Shown here: positions 5,814-13,379 of the stretch, piece after piece
Layout of the letters: every line of letters starts with the position of its first letter
Position numbering within the stretch: position 1 is the stretch's first letter
Source of the DNA: Micavibrio sp.
GTDB taxonomy: Bacteria > Pseudomonadota > Alphaproteobacteria > Micavibrionales > Micavibrionaceae
Reading direction: 5' to 3'
Assembly: GCA_027066695.1 (NCBI GenBank)
Contig: JAMONE010000047.1
Coordinates: 1-16,346 of the forward strand
Length of the DNA stretch: 16,346 nt
Notes under the pieces: model-generated
Told to the model about the DNA's origin: nothing
Databases searched by the model: none
What the model saw: only the letters and a program-made list of their open reading frames with translations
Program-made: the position numbers and the translations under genes

Positions 5814-5824
5814 ACTTATCCACA
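5798..5824. promoter_or_regulatory. Inverted pair of DnaA-box-like sites at the lyase stop codon
   Basis: TTATCCACA (5816-5824) is a perfect match to the DnaA box consensus TTATNCACA. TGTGGAAAA (5798-5806) is the same motif inverted with one mismatch. Together they form a 27-base imperfect hairpin that spans the lyase stop codon. It has no T-run, so it is a poor terminator. Binding by DnaA is speculative. Confidence 0.3.
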
Positions 5825-5875
5825 TGGGCATAATATCCAGCCTATTCTTTTAATATATAAAATTACATTCGACCT

Positions 5876-7150
5876 ATGATAAAGCATTATTTGGCCATAT
5901 TTTGTGCATTAGATATATGTGCGTTAGCTGTAACAACGGCAAATGCGCAAAGCATATCTATGGCTCAAAGAGAAAACGAACTTTCAGTTTTAACACGGAA
6001 AAACCCTGAATATGACGCATTAGGCAGCCGTTTTGCTGGTTTCATATTACATGCAAATTTAACCAGCTCTATTACGCATAAGGATAATTTATTCTCTACC
6101 AATGAAAATAAAACCAACGATATTTTATATAAGGTCTCCCCTAAATTAGAGCTTAGATCTGACTTTGCCAAACACGCAGCCTCTATTGCGCTGTCCGCAG
6201 AAAAAGGTATGTATGATGATAATGATAGCGAGAATTACACCAATTACTCTGCAAAAATCTCACTTAGAGCCGACATTTCAAACAGAGCCAGAGTGCCACT
6301 ATCTATTGGCTATAGTAAATCTTACTCTCAAAGATCTGACCCTGACGATCAGGGCGAGCTTGAGCCGACGACAAGCAGCCGCCTATTTCTAAGTACTGGA
6401 CTAGGATATCGCGGCGCGAATATTGATTTTTTAGTGGGCGCACGGCTTAATAAAATAAGCTTTGAAGATAACGCCACCGCCTCTGGCGCTGTTAATAACT
6501 CGGATAGAAATCGCGATGAAATAAACCTATCCGCTGATCTAGGTCTTTCAAAAAACAAAGTGATTGCGCCCTTTATCTACGCCAAATTAAATAACGTTAA
6601 ATATCGCCAACAATTTGATGATAATGGCTTAGAACGCTCCTCTAAAAGCTTTGTCGGCGGCCTTGGCCTTAATCTTAATACCCATTCAAGCTTGCTAAGC
6701 TCAACAATTCGCATCGGGCATATTAACCGCGAATTTGATGAGATAAGCTTTGATGATGTAAGCGGATTAGTGGCCTCGGCAAATATTTCATGGCAACCTT
6801 CAACTTTGTTGGCACTAAACTTGCTTGGTAGTCGGAATATTTCGGAGACAACGCTAGATGATTTTTCTTCCAGCGTTGATAACTCAATTGCATTTAATGC
6901 TAATTATGAGCTAGCTCCGAATATATTTGTAAAGCCGCGGCTGTCATATTTGGTTAGAGACTTTCAAGGCGATACTGACAAAGACTTAAAACGCTTATCC
7001 AGTGAAATAAGTCTAATTTATAAATTTACAAGAAATCTCTGGGTTTCTGGCGAATATGAATATATAAGACAATCCGAAAGTGAAAATCACATTGATTTAG
7101 GCACTTTCAACAGTAACTCATTTAATCTTTCTACAAAATTACAGCTTTAG
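5876..7150 (+). CDS. Outer-membrane beta-barrel protein of the polysaccharide export operon
   Basis: This 424-residue protein has a clear signal peptide (MIKHYLAIFCALDICALAVT, cleavage after ANA at about 24). After a short polar N-terminal stretch the sequence is a series of amphipathic strands separated by Asp- and Asn-rich turns (for example IAPFIYAKLNNVKYRQQF and LLALNLLGSRNISETTL), and it ends in a strand (SFNLSTKLQL). It resembles the outer-membrane barrel family (BBP2_2) found in exopolysaccharide loci. The short Wza-type lipoprotein gene follows after 10 bases and the Wzc-type gene after that. Because that lipoprotein lacks an outer-membrane segment, this barrel is a good candidate for the pore through which polymer leaves the cell. 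The family match is from pattern only. The barrel class is confident, the exact role inferred. Confidence 0.75.
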   Translation: MIKHYLAIFCALDICALAVTTANAQSISMAQRENELSVLTRKNPEYDALGSRFAGFILHANLTSSITHKDNLFSTNENKTNDILYKVSPKLELRSDFAKHAASIALSAEKGMYDDNDSENYTNYSAKISLRADISNRARVPLSIGYSKSYSQRSDPDDQGELEPTTSSRLFLSTGLGYRGANIDFLVGARLNKISFEDNATASGAVNNSDRNRDEINLSADLGLSKNKVIAPFIYAKLNNVKYRQQFDDNGLERSSKSFVGGLGLNLNTHSSLLSSTIRIGHINREFDEISFDDVSGLVASANISWQPSTLLALNLLGSRNISETTLDDFSSSVDNSIAFNANYELAPNIFVKPRLSYLVRDFQGDTDKDLKRLSSEISLIYKFTRNLWVSGEYEYIRQSESENHIDLGTFNSNSFNLSTKLQL

Positions 7151-7160
7151 GGGCATCTCA

Positions 7161-7733
7161 ATGTTTGGAAATAAAATTACTTTTAGCTTAGCCATGATCG
7201 TTATGCTTGCAGGCCTTAGCGGCTGCGTCACCACGAATATTGACAAAACAGACAACCTGCAACATGTGCAAAACGCAGAGTACAAGCTAGATACGGGTGA
7301 TAGCGTGCGTTTAATAGTATTTGGACATGAAAAATTATCAGGAGAATTTGGCATCGGGTCAAGCGGAAAAGTCTCTTTCCCGTTAATTTTAGAAACACAA
7401 GTAAGCGGCCTAACCGTAAAAGAGCTTGAGGATTATATAACTAACGAATTATCTCCACAATATTTACTTGATCCAAAGGTCAGTATCGAGGTTTTATCAT
7501 ACAGAGACGTATATATTCTCGGCGAGGTTAGAACTCCAGGTAAATACCCTTACATACCAAATATGACAGTGCAAAAAGCTGTGGCTATTGCGGGGGGCTA
7601 CACCTATAGAGCAAAAGAAAAAACGGCAGAAATAACACGCCAATCTCAAGGTGAAATTACTACTAAAATTATTGGAGCTAAATCGATGATTTTACCAGGC
7701 GATACACTTGTCATTAACCGCAAATGGTTTTAA
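7161..7733 (+). CDS. Wza-type polysaccharide export lipoprotein, short form
   Basis: This 190-residue lipoprotein has a signal peptide ending in the lipobox LSGC, with the lipid-bearing Cys at 22. Two domains follow: a polysaccharide-export (Poly_export) domain at about residues 40-110 (YKLDTGDSVRLIVFGHEKLS, then DPKVSIEV) and one SLBB-type domain at about 113-185 (VYILGEVRTPGKYPYIPNMT, then AIAGGYTYRAKEKTAEI). Full-length E. coli Wza has about 380 residues, with a further ring domain and a C-terminal amphipathic helix that crosses the outer membrane. Both are absent here, so the protein probably forms a periplasmic ring only. The ribosome site AGGGG overlaps the stop codon of the barrel gene, pointing to coupled translation. 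Confidence 0.88.
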   Translation: MFGNKITFSLAMIVMLAGLSGCVTTNIDKTDNLQHVQNAEYKLDTGDSVRLIVFGHEKLSGEFGIGSSGKVSFPLILETQVSGLTVKELEDYITNELSPQYLLDPKVSIEVLSYRDVYILGEVRTPGKYPYIPNMTVQKAVAIAGGYTYRAKEKTAEITRQSQGEITTKIIGAKSMILPGDTLVINRKWF

Positions 7734-7752
7734 TAAGATCGGAAATTTAATT

Positions 7753-9864
7753 ATGAATCAACAAATTACACAAGATTTTCAAACCATCAGCCTAGCTGAT
7801 ATATGGAACATTCTATTAAGGCGAAAGATAGTGGTTTTGCTTTCGCTATTATGCATTGTTGCGCTTGGCGTTGTTTATATAAAAACAACAGCAAAAACAT
7901 ATTATTCACAATCAACAATATTACTTGAAAATCAAAATCAAAATATTGAAATAAAAACCTTATTAAATAATCCTGCAATAGGCGCGGATTACATATCTTC
8001 GGAAAAGCAAATTTTATTATCTCATGAGTTAATTCGTAAAGCGTTAAATAAAATAGGAGCATTCGAAAAGCCAGAATTAATATGGCCTGCGCGTAAGTCT
8101 GCTAGTAAGGCAAATGTTTCTGAAAAAATAGATAAAGAAGAGCCAATAACCGCAGCAAAAGAAAATGCGATGATTAACTACGTCATCAATAATTTAAAAA
8201 TTTCTCAAGTTGGGCTATCGAGGGCAATGGATATCGGCTTCACCTCAACAAATAAATCAACCGTTGCACCATTGATAAATAGCATGGTTGATATTTACAT
8301 CAAAAATCAGGCTCAATCAGAGCGCAATGTGATTTCAAGCACAGAAGCTCTAATGAAGGAACGCGTTGAAAAACTTCAAAACGATGTTAAGCGCATGGAC
8401 ACTGCCATAGTCGAGTATAAAAGAAAATCGGGATTTATCGACAGTAACGGCATCGCGTTAATAGAAAGTGAAGTCGCGCAGCTAAGTAAAAAGCTTATTA
8501 ATGTGCAAGGAACGCTTGCTATTGCTCAGGTTAAATGGGATGAAATTAGCTCTAGTCATGATATTGAAACCGCGCCCGACGTACTTAAATCCCCTCTAAT
8601 TCAACGGCTTATTGATCGTCAGTCACTTAACAAAGATATGGTTGCACAATTAAGCAGAGAATACGGCGCTGATCACCCAGAGATGATATCGGCAAATAAC
8701 CGCTTGGAAGAAATAACCAATAAAATCAATGATGAAGTTCAAAAAATTGCTACCTCATTAGAGCGTGAATATAAAATTGCAAAGACTAATTTTGAAAAAA
8801 TCGCGATGCATCTTGAAATAGTGAAGAACAAATATAACGACTTAAAGTCTCAAAATATCAAATTATTAGAGCTGGAAAGAGATGCTGAAAATAGTAAAAA
8901 TTTGCTTGAAACACTATCCCTAAGATGGAAAGAAATTCAAGTACAAGCAGATATGCAAATACAAACGTCATACGTCAAAATCCTCTCAAAAGCCAGCGAG
9001 CCTGATTCCCCTAAAAACCCTAAACCTAAATTAATAATGATTGCCTCTATAATAATGGGCCTTGGGATTGGCGCAGCATTGGCACTTATTCTTGATTATC
9101 TTCAAACTGGCATTTACAATGGCAAACAGCTGCGAAATGCTACGTCACTTACAAATATCGCATTAGTCCCGAAACTGGGTAACACTAACGAGAAGCAAAT
9201 TAAGCGTTCAATATCGGAACTATCAAAGCGTGGCTTATCCGATTACACGGAGTCTGTACGCTCTTTAAGTGCATATTTACGCCGCCATATAGAGCGCAAG
9301 CCATCTCAAAAAGTCTTCAGTTTTACCTCTGTAGCTCGCGGTGACGGCAAATCTGCGCTTGTTGCCTCAATCGCGCATCAAATGTCTTTAGAGGGAAATA
9401 ACGTTCTTGTCATTGATTGTGACCTAAGAAACCCTACCCTCAGCTCTGTCTTTGAATTAAAGAATAAGTTGGGCTTAAGTGACGTTCTTAGCAAGGCCGC
9501 TAAAATAGAGGATGTTATTTATAAGGAAAAAAATACCCATGTAAATTTAGTCGGTGTTGGAACTTTGCAAGATATCAATATCATAAAAACAGGCGCTAAA
9601 TTGTGGAAAGAAATTTTGAAAAAGGCCTCGTCCGAGTACGATATAGTCCTGCTTAATGGCCCGCCTGCTCTGCATATTTCCGATATGACGTTATTAACCG
9701 AAAGCAGCCAAAATATCCTTTGTGTTCGTTGGAAAAAAACACCTCTACGCCAGATTATTTATGCGCAAAGCCTTCTATCACAAATGAATTTTTCTATACT
9801 CGGCACGGTTATAACATCGGTAAATCCAAAGAAAATAAAACAACTAAACAGAGCTTCTTTGTAA
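7753..9864 (+). CDS. Wzc/GumC-type polysaccharide co-polymerase with divergent kinase domain
   Basis: This inner-membrane protein of 703 residues controls chain length and export in Wzx/Wzy-type pathways. It has an N-terminal Wzz domain with TM1 at about 26-43, a long periplasmic coiled-coil part (about 190-410), a Pro-rich turn (SPKNPKPK) and TM2 at about 427-450, then a cytoplasmic ATPase domain. In that domain the Walker A is ARGDGKSA (Gly530 to Ser534) and the Walker A' is DCDLRNP (Asp555 to Pro561). The Walker B reads IVLLNGPP, with Asn635 where bacterial tyrosine kinases have Asp. The C-terminus (SVNPKKIKQLNRASL) has no tyrosine cluster. Kinase activity is therefore doubtful. The start at 7753 (ATG, CGGA upstream) is preferred to a TTG at 7708 inside the previous gene. 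Confidence 0.9.
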   Translation: MNQQITQDFQTISLADIWNILLRRKIVVLLSLLCIVALGVVYIKTTAKTYYSQSTILLENQNQNIEIKTLLNNPAIGADYISSEKQILLSHELIRKALNKIGAFEKPELIWPARKSASKANVSEKIDKEEPITAAKENAMINYVINNLKISQVGLSRAMDIGFTSTNKSTVAPLINSMVDIYIKNQAQSERNVISSTEALMKERVEKLQNDVKRMDTAIVEYKRKSGFIDSNGIALIESEVAQLSKKLINVQGTLAIAQVKWDEISSSHDIETAPDVLKSPLIQRLIDRQSLNKDMVAQLSREYGADHPEMISANNRLEEITNKINDEVQKIATSLEREYKIAKTNFEKIAMHLEIVKNKYNDLKSQNIKLLELERDAENSKNLLETLSLRWKEIQVQADMQIQTSYVKILSKASEPDSPKNPKPKLIMIASIIMGLGIGAALALILDYLQTGIYNGKQLRNATSLTNIALVPKLGNTNEKQIKRSISELSKRGLSDYTESVRSLSAYLRRHIERKPSQKVFSFTSVARGDGKSALVASIAHQMSLEGNNVLVIDCDLRNPTLSSVFELKNKLGLSDVLSKAAKIEDVIYKEKNTHVNLVGVGTLQDINIIKTGAKLWKEILKKASSEYDIVLLNGPPALHISDMTLLTESSQNILCVRWKKTPLRQIIYAQSLLSQMNFSILGTVITSVNPKKIKQLNRASL

Positions 9865-9917
9865 TTGCGACATAAACCAACCCTTTATCATTGTGATTTA
9901 AATTCAACCTGCTCATG

Positions 9918-10664
9918 TTAAACACTCCATCTATTTGATAGATATGTTGTAATACTGGTGCGCTCTGCATTGGTAAGTAAACGCTCATATATGATAAGCT
10001 CATGCAAATCAAAGTTGGCATAATCCGATATTGTGGTTCTACGTAACGCTCCTACCGTAAAGCGTGTAAGTGTAGTTGCTCCGTCGCGAGTAAACGCTAT
10101 GGGCGATAAACTTGTTAAAGTGCCGTTTTGGTATGCGTTTAATTCTGCGCCATCGTCAGAAAAAGTTAATAAATTTTTTGTTGAGCCATCAAAGAACGTC
10201 CCTCCTAACAACTCTATGTTTATAGAGCTGGCATCATCCCTGTTTAAAAATCTAAGCTGTGAATCAGTCGCATTTGATGCCACTGGATTATAAAATGGTG
10301 TAGCAGAAGTATGGTTACTTTCCGTTAACGGCTGACCACCGCCCTGTAACATATTACTGCCAACCATAAATATTGTGGTTGCACCTGCCGCATGTATGAA
10401 TGGAGTGCTGTTACCCAGCCAATCATTAGTTCCATCAAAACTGACATTATCACCGTTCGTATATATTGGTTGATTAGCGCCTGTACTTTGCGTTATATGA
10501 CGCAAATTTCCTGATTTATCATCCCATTGGGACACTGCGCCCGCGGCCTCTGTGATGGTTGATGCATCATATGCATCATACCAAGCGCCAAGGCCAGATA
10601 TATTAAGAGGCGAAAAGCCAACATCTTTTGTTAAACCTAGTCCTAAACCTAGTCCTAATCTCAT
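9918..10664 (-). CDS. LamG/jelly-roll-like protein with Gly-Leu repeat N-terminus
   Basis: This 248-residue protein is read on the minus strand from an ATG with an ideal ribosome site (AAGGAG, seven bases upstream). It begins with RLGLGLGLGLT, coded by two exact 12-base repeats (10635-10658), then GFSPLNISGLGAWYDAYDAS, AVSQWDDKSGN and VSFDGTNDWLG. These are hallmarks of a concanavalin/LamG-like beta-sandwich often seen in phage structural proteins and bacterial surface proteins. The C-terminal half contains the paired-strand pattern DLHELIIYERLLTNAERTSI typical of such domains. No signal peptide or membrane segment is seen. It is flanked by the export operon on one side and the glycosyltransferases on the other, and may be a foreign insertion. 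A sugar-binding or adhesive role is possible but unproven. Confidence 0.7.
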   Translation of the reverse strand: MRLGLGLGLGLTKDVGFSPLNISGLGAWYDAYDASTITEAAGAVSQWDDKSGNLRHITQSTGANQPIYTNGDNVSFDGTNDWLGNSTPFIHAAGATTIFMVGSNMLQGGGQPLTESNHTSATPFYNPVASNATDSQLRFLNRDDASSINIELLGGTFFDGSTKNLLTFSDDGAELNAYQNGTLTSLSPIAFTRDGATTLTRFTVGALRRTTISDYANFDLHELIIYERLLTNAERTSITTYLSNRWSV

Positions 10665-10706
10665 AATAAAACTCCTTAATTCTTGAATTTAAAAAAAATC
10701 AAACAC

Positions 10707-10729
10707 AAAAAAACCCGCCAAATAGCGGG
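10707..10729 (-). terminator. Rho-independent terminator after the minus-strand GT2
   Basis: On the minus strand CCCGC, a six-base loop TATTTG and GCGGG are followed directly by seven T. This is the best terminator in the window. It lies about 80 bases beyond the stop of the GT2 gene and 43 bases before the start of the LamG-like gene, separating the two. Confidence 0.85.
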
Positions 10730-10765
10730 GCAGAAAAAACATAAAATTGTTGCGTTTGAGAGCTA

Positions 10766-10795
10766 ATTAAAAACATATACAAACTGCAAAGTCAA
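10766..10795 (-). promoter_or_regulatory. Possible promoter upstream of the terminator
   Basis: On the minus strand TTGACT (10790-10795) and TTTAAT (10766-10771) are 18 bases apart, each with five of six consensus bases. It points at the LamG-like gene, but transcripts would meet the terminator at 10729-10707 before reaching it, as in an attenuated leader. It could also be chance in AT-rich DNA. Confidence 0.3.
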
Positions 10796-10811
10796 GGAAT
10801 TTTTTCCTAAA

Positions 10812-11690
10812 TTAGTATCTCAGCAAGATTTTTTTGAGAATTAACCTAATATACAGCCTTAGCTTTTCCGCAAAAAACATTGTGTCCTTATATTTTTGAA
10901 TAAGCTTTGAAAGCTCCTCATATATTCCTGATTTATGAGCGCACACGACCCCTTCCTCAAAGATACTATTGCAAAAAAGGTGCATTTCAGGGCTTACCAG
11001 CTTAAGATAATATGCTGTATTAACAAATATTTTCGCCCTTGTCGCCACAGCTTTTTGACCCGTATATAAATTATTATCATGAATTATCTGATTACCCAGC
11101 TTTGTACTTACATGAATTCCCCTAGACTTTGAGAGGCAGAAAAATTTAATATAATGATCGCTTATATAAATAGATTCCGCCGCGGGAAGCGGGAATATTG
11201 AGGCTATAAATTCACGGCGAAATGACAGGCCAGATGTTGCAGGAGCGCAATAATGCACAACCCCAGCCCTCATCGAGCTAACAACATCAATTACAGCTTC
11301 ATTACTAGCGTCATGAGCATCCACATCTTTACTATCGCACTGATTCAATTCATGAAAAACCCATGGAATATCAGCATTATCTTGATATATTTTCTTTATC
11401 ACTTCAATTTTATTGGTTGCAAATAAATCATCTGCATCCAATATGAATATAATATCCCCACTAGAGCGGGCAAAGCCGTGGCTAATCGCGCTGGCTTGCC
11501 CTTGATTTTCCTGAAAAATGCCAATTATTTTATCGCCATACCCCTCTATAACAGCTCTAGAATTATCTGTTGAGCCATCGTCAACCACTATAATTTCGTC
11601 AATAGGCTCGCTCTGCGCTAACAGGCTATCTATGGCCAAAGGCAAGAAGTTCGCATAGTTGTAATTAGGAATAATAACGGATGTTTTCAT
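10812..11690 (-). CDS. Family 2 glycosyltransferase
   Basis: This 292-residue GT-A fold transferase should add one sugar from a nucleotide-sugar donor to a lipid-linked chain at the inner face of the membrane. Visible are the start MKTSVIIPNYNYANF, the nucleotide-binding VVDDGSTDNS (Asp37-Asp38) and the metal-binding DADD (85-88). The C-terminal part ends in a basic amphipathic helix (LYIRLILKKILLRY) that could touch the membrane. The ATG at 11688-11690 overlaps the stop of the WecG/TagA gene in an ATGA, so the two are translated together. An earlier in-frame start would lie inside that gene and adds no conserved sequence. A rho-independent terminator follows. The donor sugar cannot be read from the sequence. 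Confidence 0.9.
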   Translation of the reverse strand: MKTSVIIPNYNYANFLPLAIDSLLAQSEPIDEIIVVDDGSTDNSRAVIEGYGDKIIGIFQENQGQASAISHGFARSSGDIIFILDADDLFATNKIEVIKKIYQDNADIPWVFHELNQCDSKDVDAHDASNEAVIDVVSSMRAGVVHYCAPATSGLSFRREFIASIFPLPAAESIYISDHYIKFFCLSKSRGIHVSTKLGNQIIHDNNLYTGQKAVATRAKIFVNTAYYLKLVSPEMHLFCNSIFEEGVVCAHKSGIYEELSKLIQKYKDTMFFAEKLRLYIRLILKKILLRY

Positions 11691-12412
11691 TTCTCTATTT
11701 TCCTTGAAACCGCCCATATACGCAAGATATTATAAAAATAATATATTATATCAATGCTATATCGTTTTCCTAAGCGGCGTGGCTCTTTTGCTAATCTATG
11801 TAGCCATTCAATATTTGCTTTTTGCACCCAAGCAGGCGCACGAACTTTTATGCCAGAGTAGAAATCAGCCCAGCCACCTGCACATATAATAAGCTTTGTG
11901 TATGGCTTTAACTGCTCAGATAATATTTCCTGACGCGGCATTCCCATGCAAATCATTACTATATCAGGCGCATAATCCTTGCATGCTTCTATATATTTTT
12001 GTTCATCATAAAAGCCATGTAATGTTAAAGCTATATTTGTAAAACCTTCAGCTTCCAGCTTGGCTTTGGCTGCTTTCAAAACTTCGTCAGATGCGCCGAA
12101 TATTGCAATTTTCTTATCTTTATATTGATCGATGATTTTAGGAATAAGATCTGTGCCGTTCAGGTTTTTTGTCTCGCCAAGCTTTAAAAATTTAAACGCT
12201 AATTGCACGCCGATGCCATCACGCAGTAAATAATCACCTTTATTAATTATGTCGGCAAATTGTTTGTTCCTGATCGCCATATTAACGCCATGAGCGTTTA
12301 GAAAATATATTGATGTATTCTTATTATTCTCCAAAAAATCAGCAATTTCCCATTTCAAAGAGTCGTCTCTTGTCTTTTTTAGAATATTATAGCTAAATTT
12401 TATAACTGACAT
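11687..12412 (-). CDS. WecG/TagA/CpsF-family glycosyltransferase
   Basis: This 241-residue GT26 enzyme belongs to the family that transfers a second sugar (for example N-acetylmannosamine or its uronic acid) onto an undecaprenyl-diphosphate-linked first sugar. Family signatures are all present: NAHGVNMA, LLRDGIGV with the likely catalytic Asp65, NGTDL, MICMGMPRQE (about 153-162) and WLHRLAKEPRRLGKRY. The start is taken as the ATG at 12410-12412, which gives the usual family length. An ATG at 12446-12448 would place the start codon back to back with the divergent gene. The gene forms an operon with the following GT2 through a four-base overlap. Its presence implies a lipid-carrier pathway started by a transferase not seen here. 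Confidence 0.9.
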   Translation of the reverse strand: MSVIKFSYNILKKTRDDSLKWEIADFLENNKNTSIYFLNAHGVNMAIRNKQFADIINKGDYLLRDGIGVQLAFKFLKLGETKNLNGTDLIPKIIDQYKDKKIAIFGASDEVLKAAKAKLEAEGFTNIALTLHGFYDEQKYIEACKDYAPDIVMICMGMPRQEILSEQLKPYTKLIICAGGWADFYSGIKVRAPAWVQKANIEWLHRLAKEPRRLGKRYSIDIIYYFYNILRIWAVSRKIEK

Positions 12413-12413
12413 G

Positions 12414-12444
12414 TTGAACTTTCGGTTTCCTAGCATTATATATA
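12414..12444 (+). promoter_or_regulatory. Possible promoter of the plus-strand glycosyltransferase pair
   Basis: TTGAAC (12414-12419) and TATATA (12439-12444) are 19 bases apart, which would start transcription at about 12451, on the ATG of the next gene (12449). No Shine-Dalgarno site precedes that ATG, so a leaderless or nearly leaderless mRNA is suggested. The region also has to hold the opposite promoter of the WecG/TagA gene. Confidence 0.3.
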
Positions 12445-12448
12445 GCAT

Positions 12449-13378
12449 ATGAAAAAATCATCTTACGCACTAATATCTCCTTGCAAAGACGAGGCAGGCT
12501 ATATCGAAAAAACTCTTCAATCTATTTACGAGCAAACAATACAACCTGATTTATGGGTTATTGTTGATGATGGGTCAACAGATAATAGCGTTGAGATTAT
12601 AAATAAATATGCGCAAAAAATGCCATATATAAAAATTATACATCGCCCTAAAAACACAAACCGCAATGTTGGCGCGGGGGTAATACATGCGTTTAATGAT
12701 GGGCTTAAGTACGTAAATATTGATGATTTTGATTATATTTGTAAATTCGATGTTGATTTAATCATGCCTCCCAAATATTTTGAAGAGCTAATATCGCGCA
12801 TGGAAGAAGACAAATATCTAGGTACTTGCAGCGGTAAAGCCTATTACATTCACCCTCAAAGCGGCGAGAAAAAGAGTGAGCTTTGCGGCGATGAAGCCTC
12901 AATTGGAGCGGTGAAATTTTATAAACGCGAATGTTTCAAGCAAATTGACGGTTTCCAAACTGATGTCGGTTGGGATGGCTATGACTGTCATAAAGCTCGC
13001 TGGCTGGGATGGCGAGCATTAAGCTGGGATCATCCAGACCTTAACTTCATACATCTGCGCCCAATGGGATCTAGCCAAAAAGGGATATTACGCGGAAGAG
13101 TCCGTCACGGCAAAGGCCAGTACCACTTAGGCGCACATCCATTGTTCTTTGTTATAAGCTCGGCCTATCGCAGTGTTCGTCAGCGGCCATATATCATCGG
13201 CACGTTCTACTCTATCTATGGATATATTAAGGCTTGGCTAAATAAAGATGACAAGCATTTCGGAGACAAAGACATAACAAAATTTATACGCCAATATCAA
13301 ATGAGAGCGTTAGTCCACGGCAAATCAGAAGCTGCGGAATGGTCATTTCAAAAACGTTTAACGGAAATAAACAAATAA
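12449..13378 (+). CDS. Family 2 glycosyltransferase
   Basis: This is a 309-residue GT-A transferase. The N-terminus SYALISPCKDEAGYIEKTL is the first strand and loop of the fold. It is followed by VIVDDGSTDNS (Asp40-Asp41) and the metal-binding FDVD (Asp101 and Asp103). The later GFQTDVGWDGYDCHKARWLG matches the acceptor and catalytic-base region of this group. A basic C-terminal part (RGRVRHGKGQYHL, RSVRQRPY) follows, with a moderately hydrophobic stretch around HPLFFVISSAY that could sit at the membrane. Because the conserved strand begins four residues after the ATG, the start is secure. The GT4 gene begins one base after its stop. Donor and acceptor sugars are not known. Confidence 0.9.
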   Translation: MKKSSYALISPCKDEAGYIEKTLQSIYEQTIQPDLWVIVDDGSTDNSVEIINKYAQKMPYIKIIHRPKNTNRNVGAGVIHAFNDGLKYVNIDDFDYICKFDVDLIMPPKYFEELISRMEEDKYLGTCSGKAYYIHPQSGEKKSELCGDEASIGAVKFYKRECFKQIDGFQTDVGWDGYDCHKARWLGWRALSWDHPDLNFIHLRPMGSSQKGILRGRVRHGKGQYHLGAHPLFFVISSAYRSVRQRPYIIGTFYSIYGYIKAWLNKDDKHFGDKDITKFIRQYQMRALVHGKSEAAEWSFQKRLTEINK

Positions 13379-13379
13379 C

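Noticed and set aside
7708..7752. TTG start giving the Wzc-type protein 15 more residues
   Set aside because: It lies inside the lipoprotein gene without a ribosome site, and the ATG at 7753 gives the expected N-terminus.
10033..10293. Plus-strand open frame of 86 codons
   Set aside because: It is fully antisense to the LamG-like gene, which has an ideal ribosome site and recognisable domain motifs.
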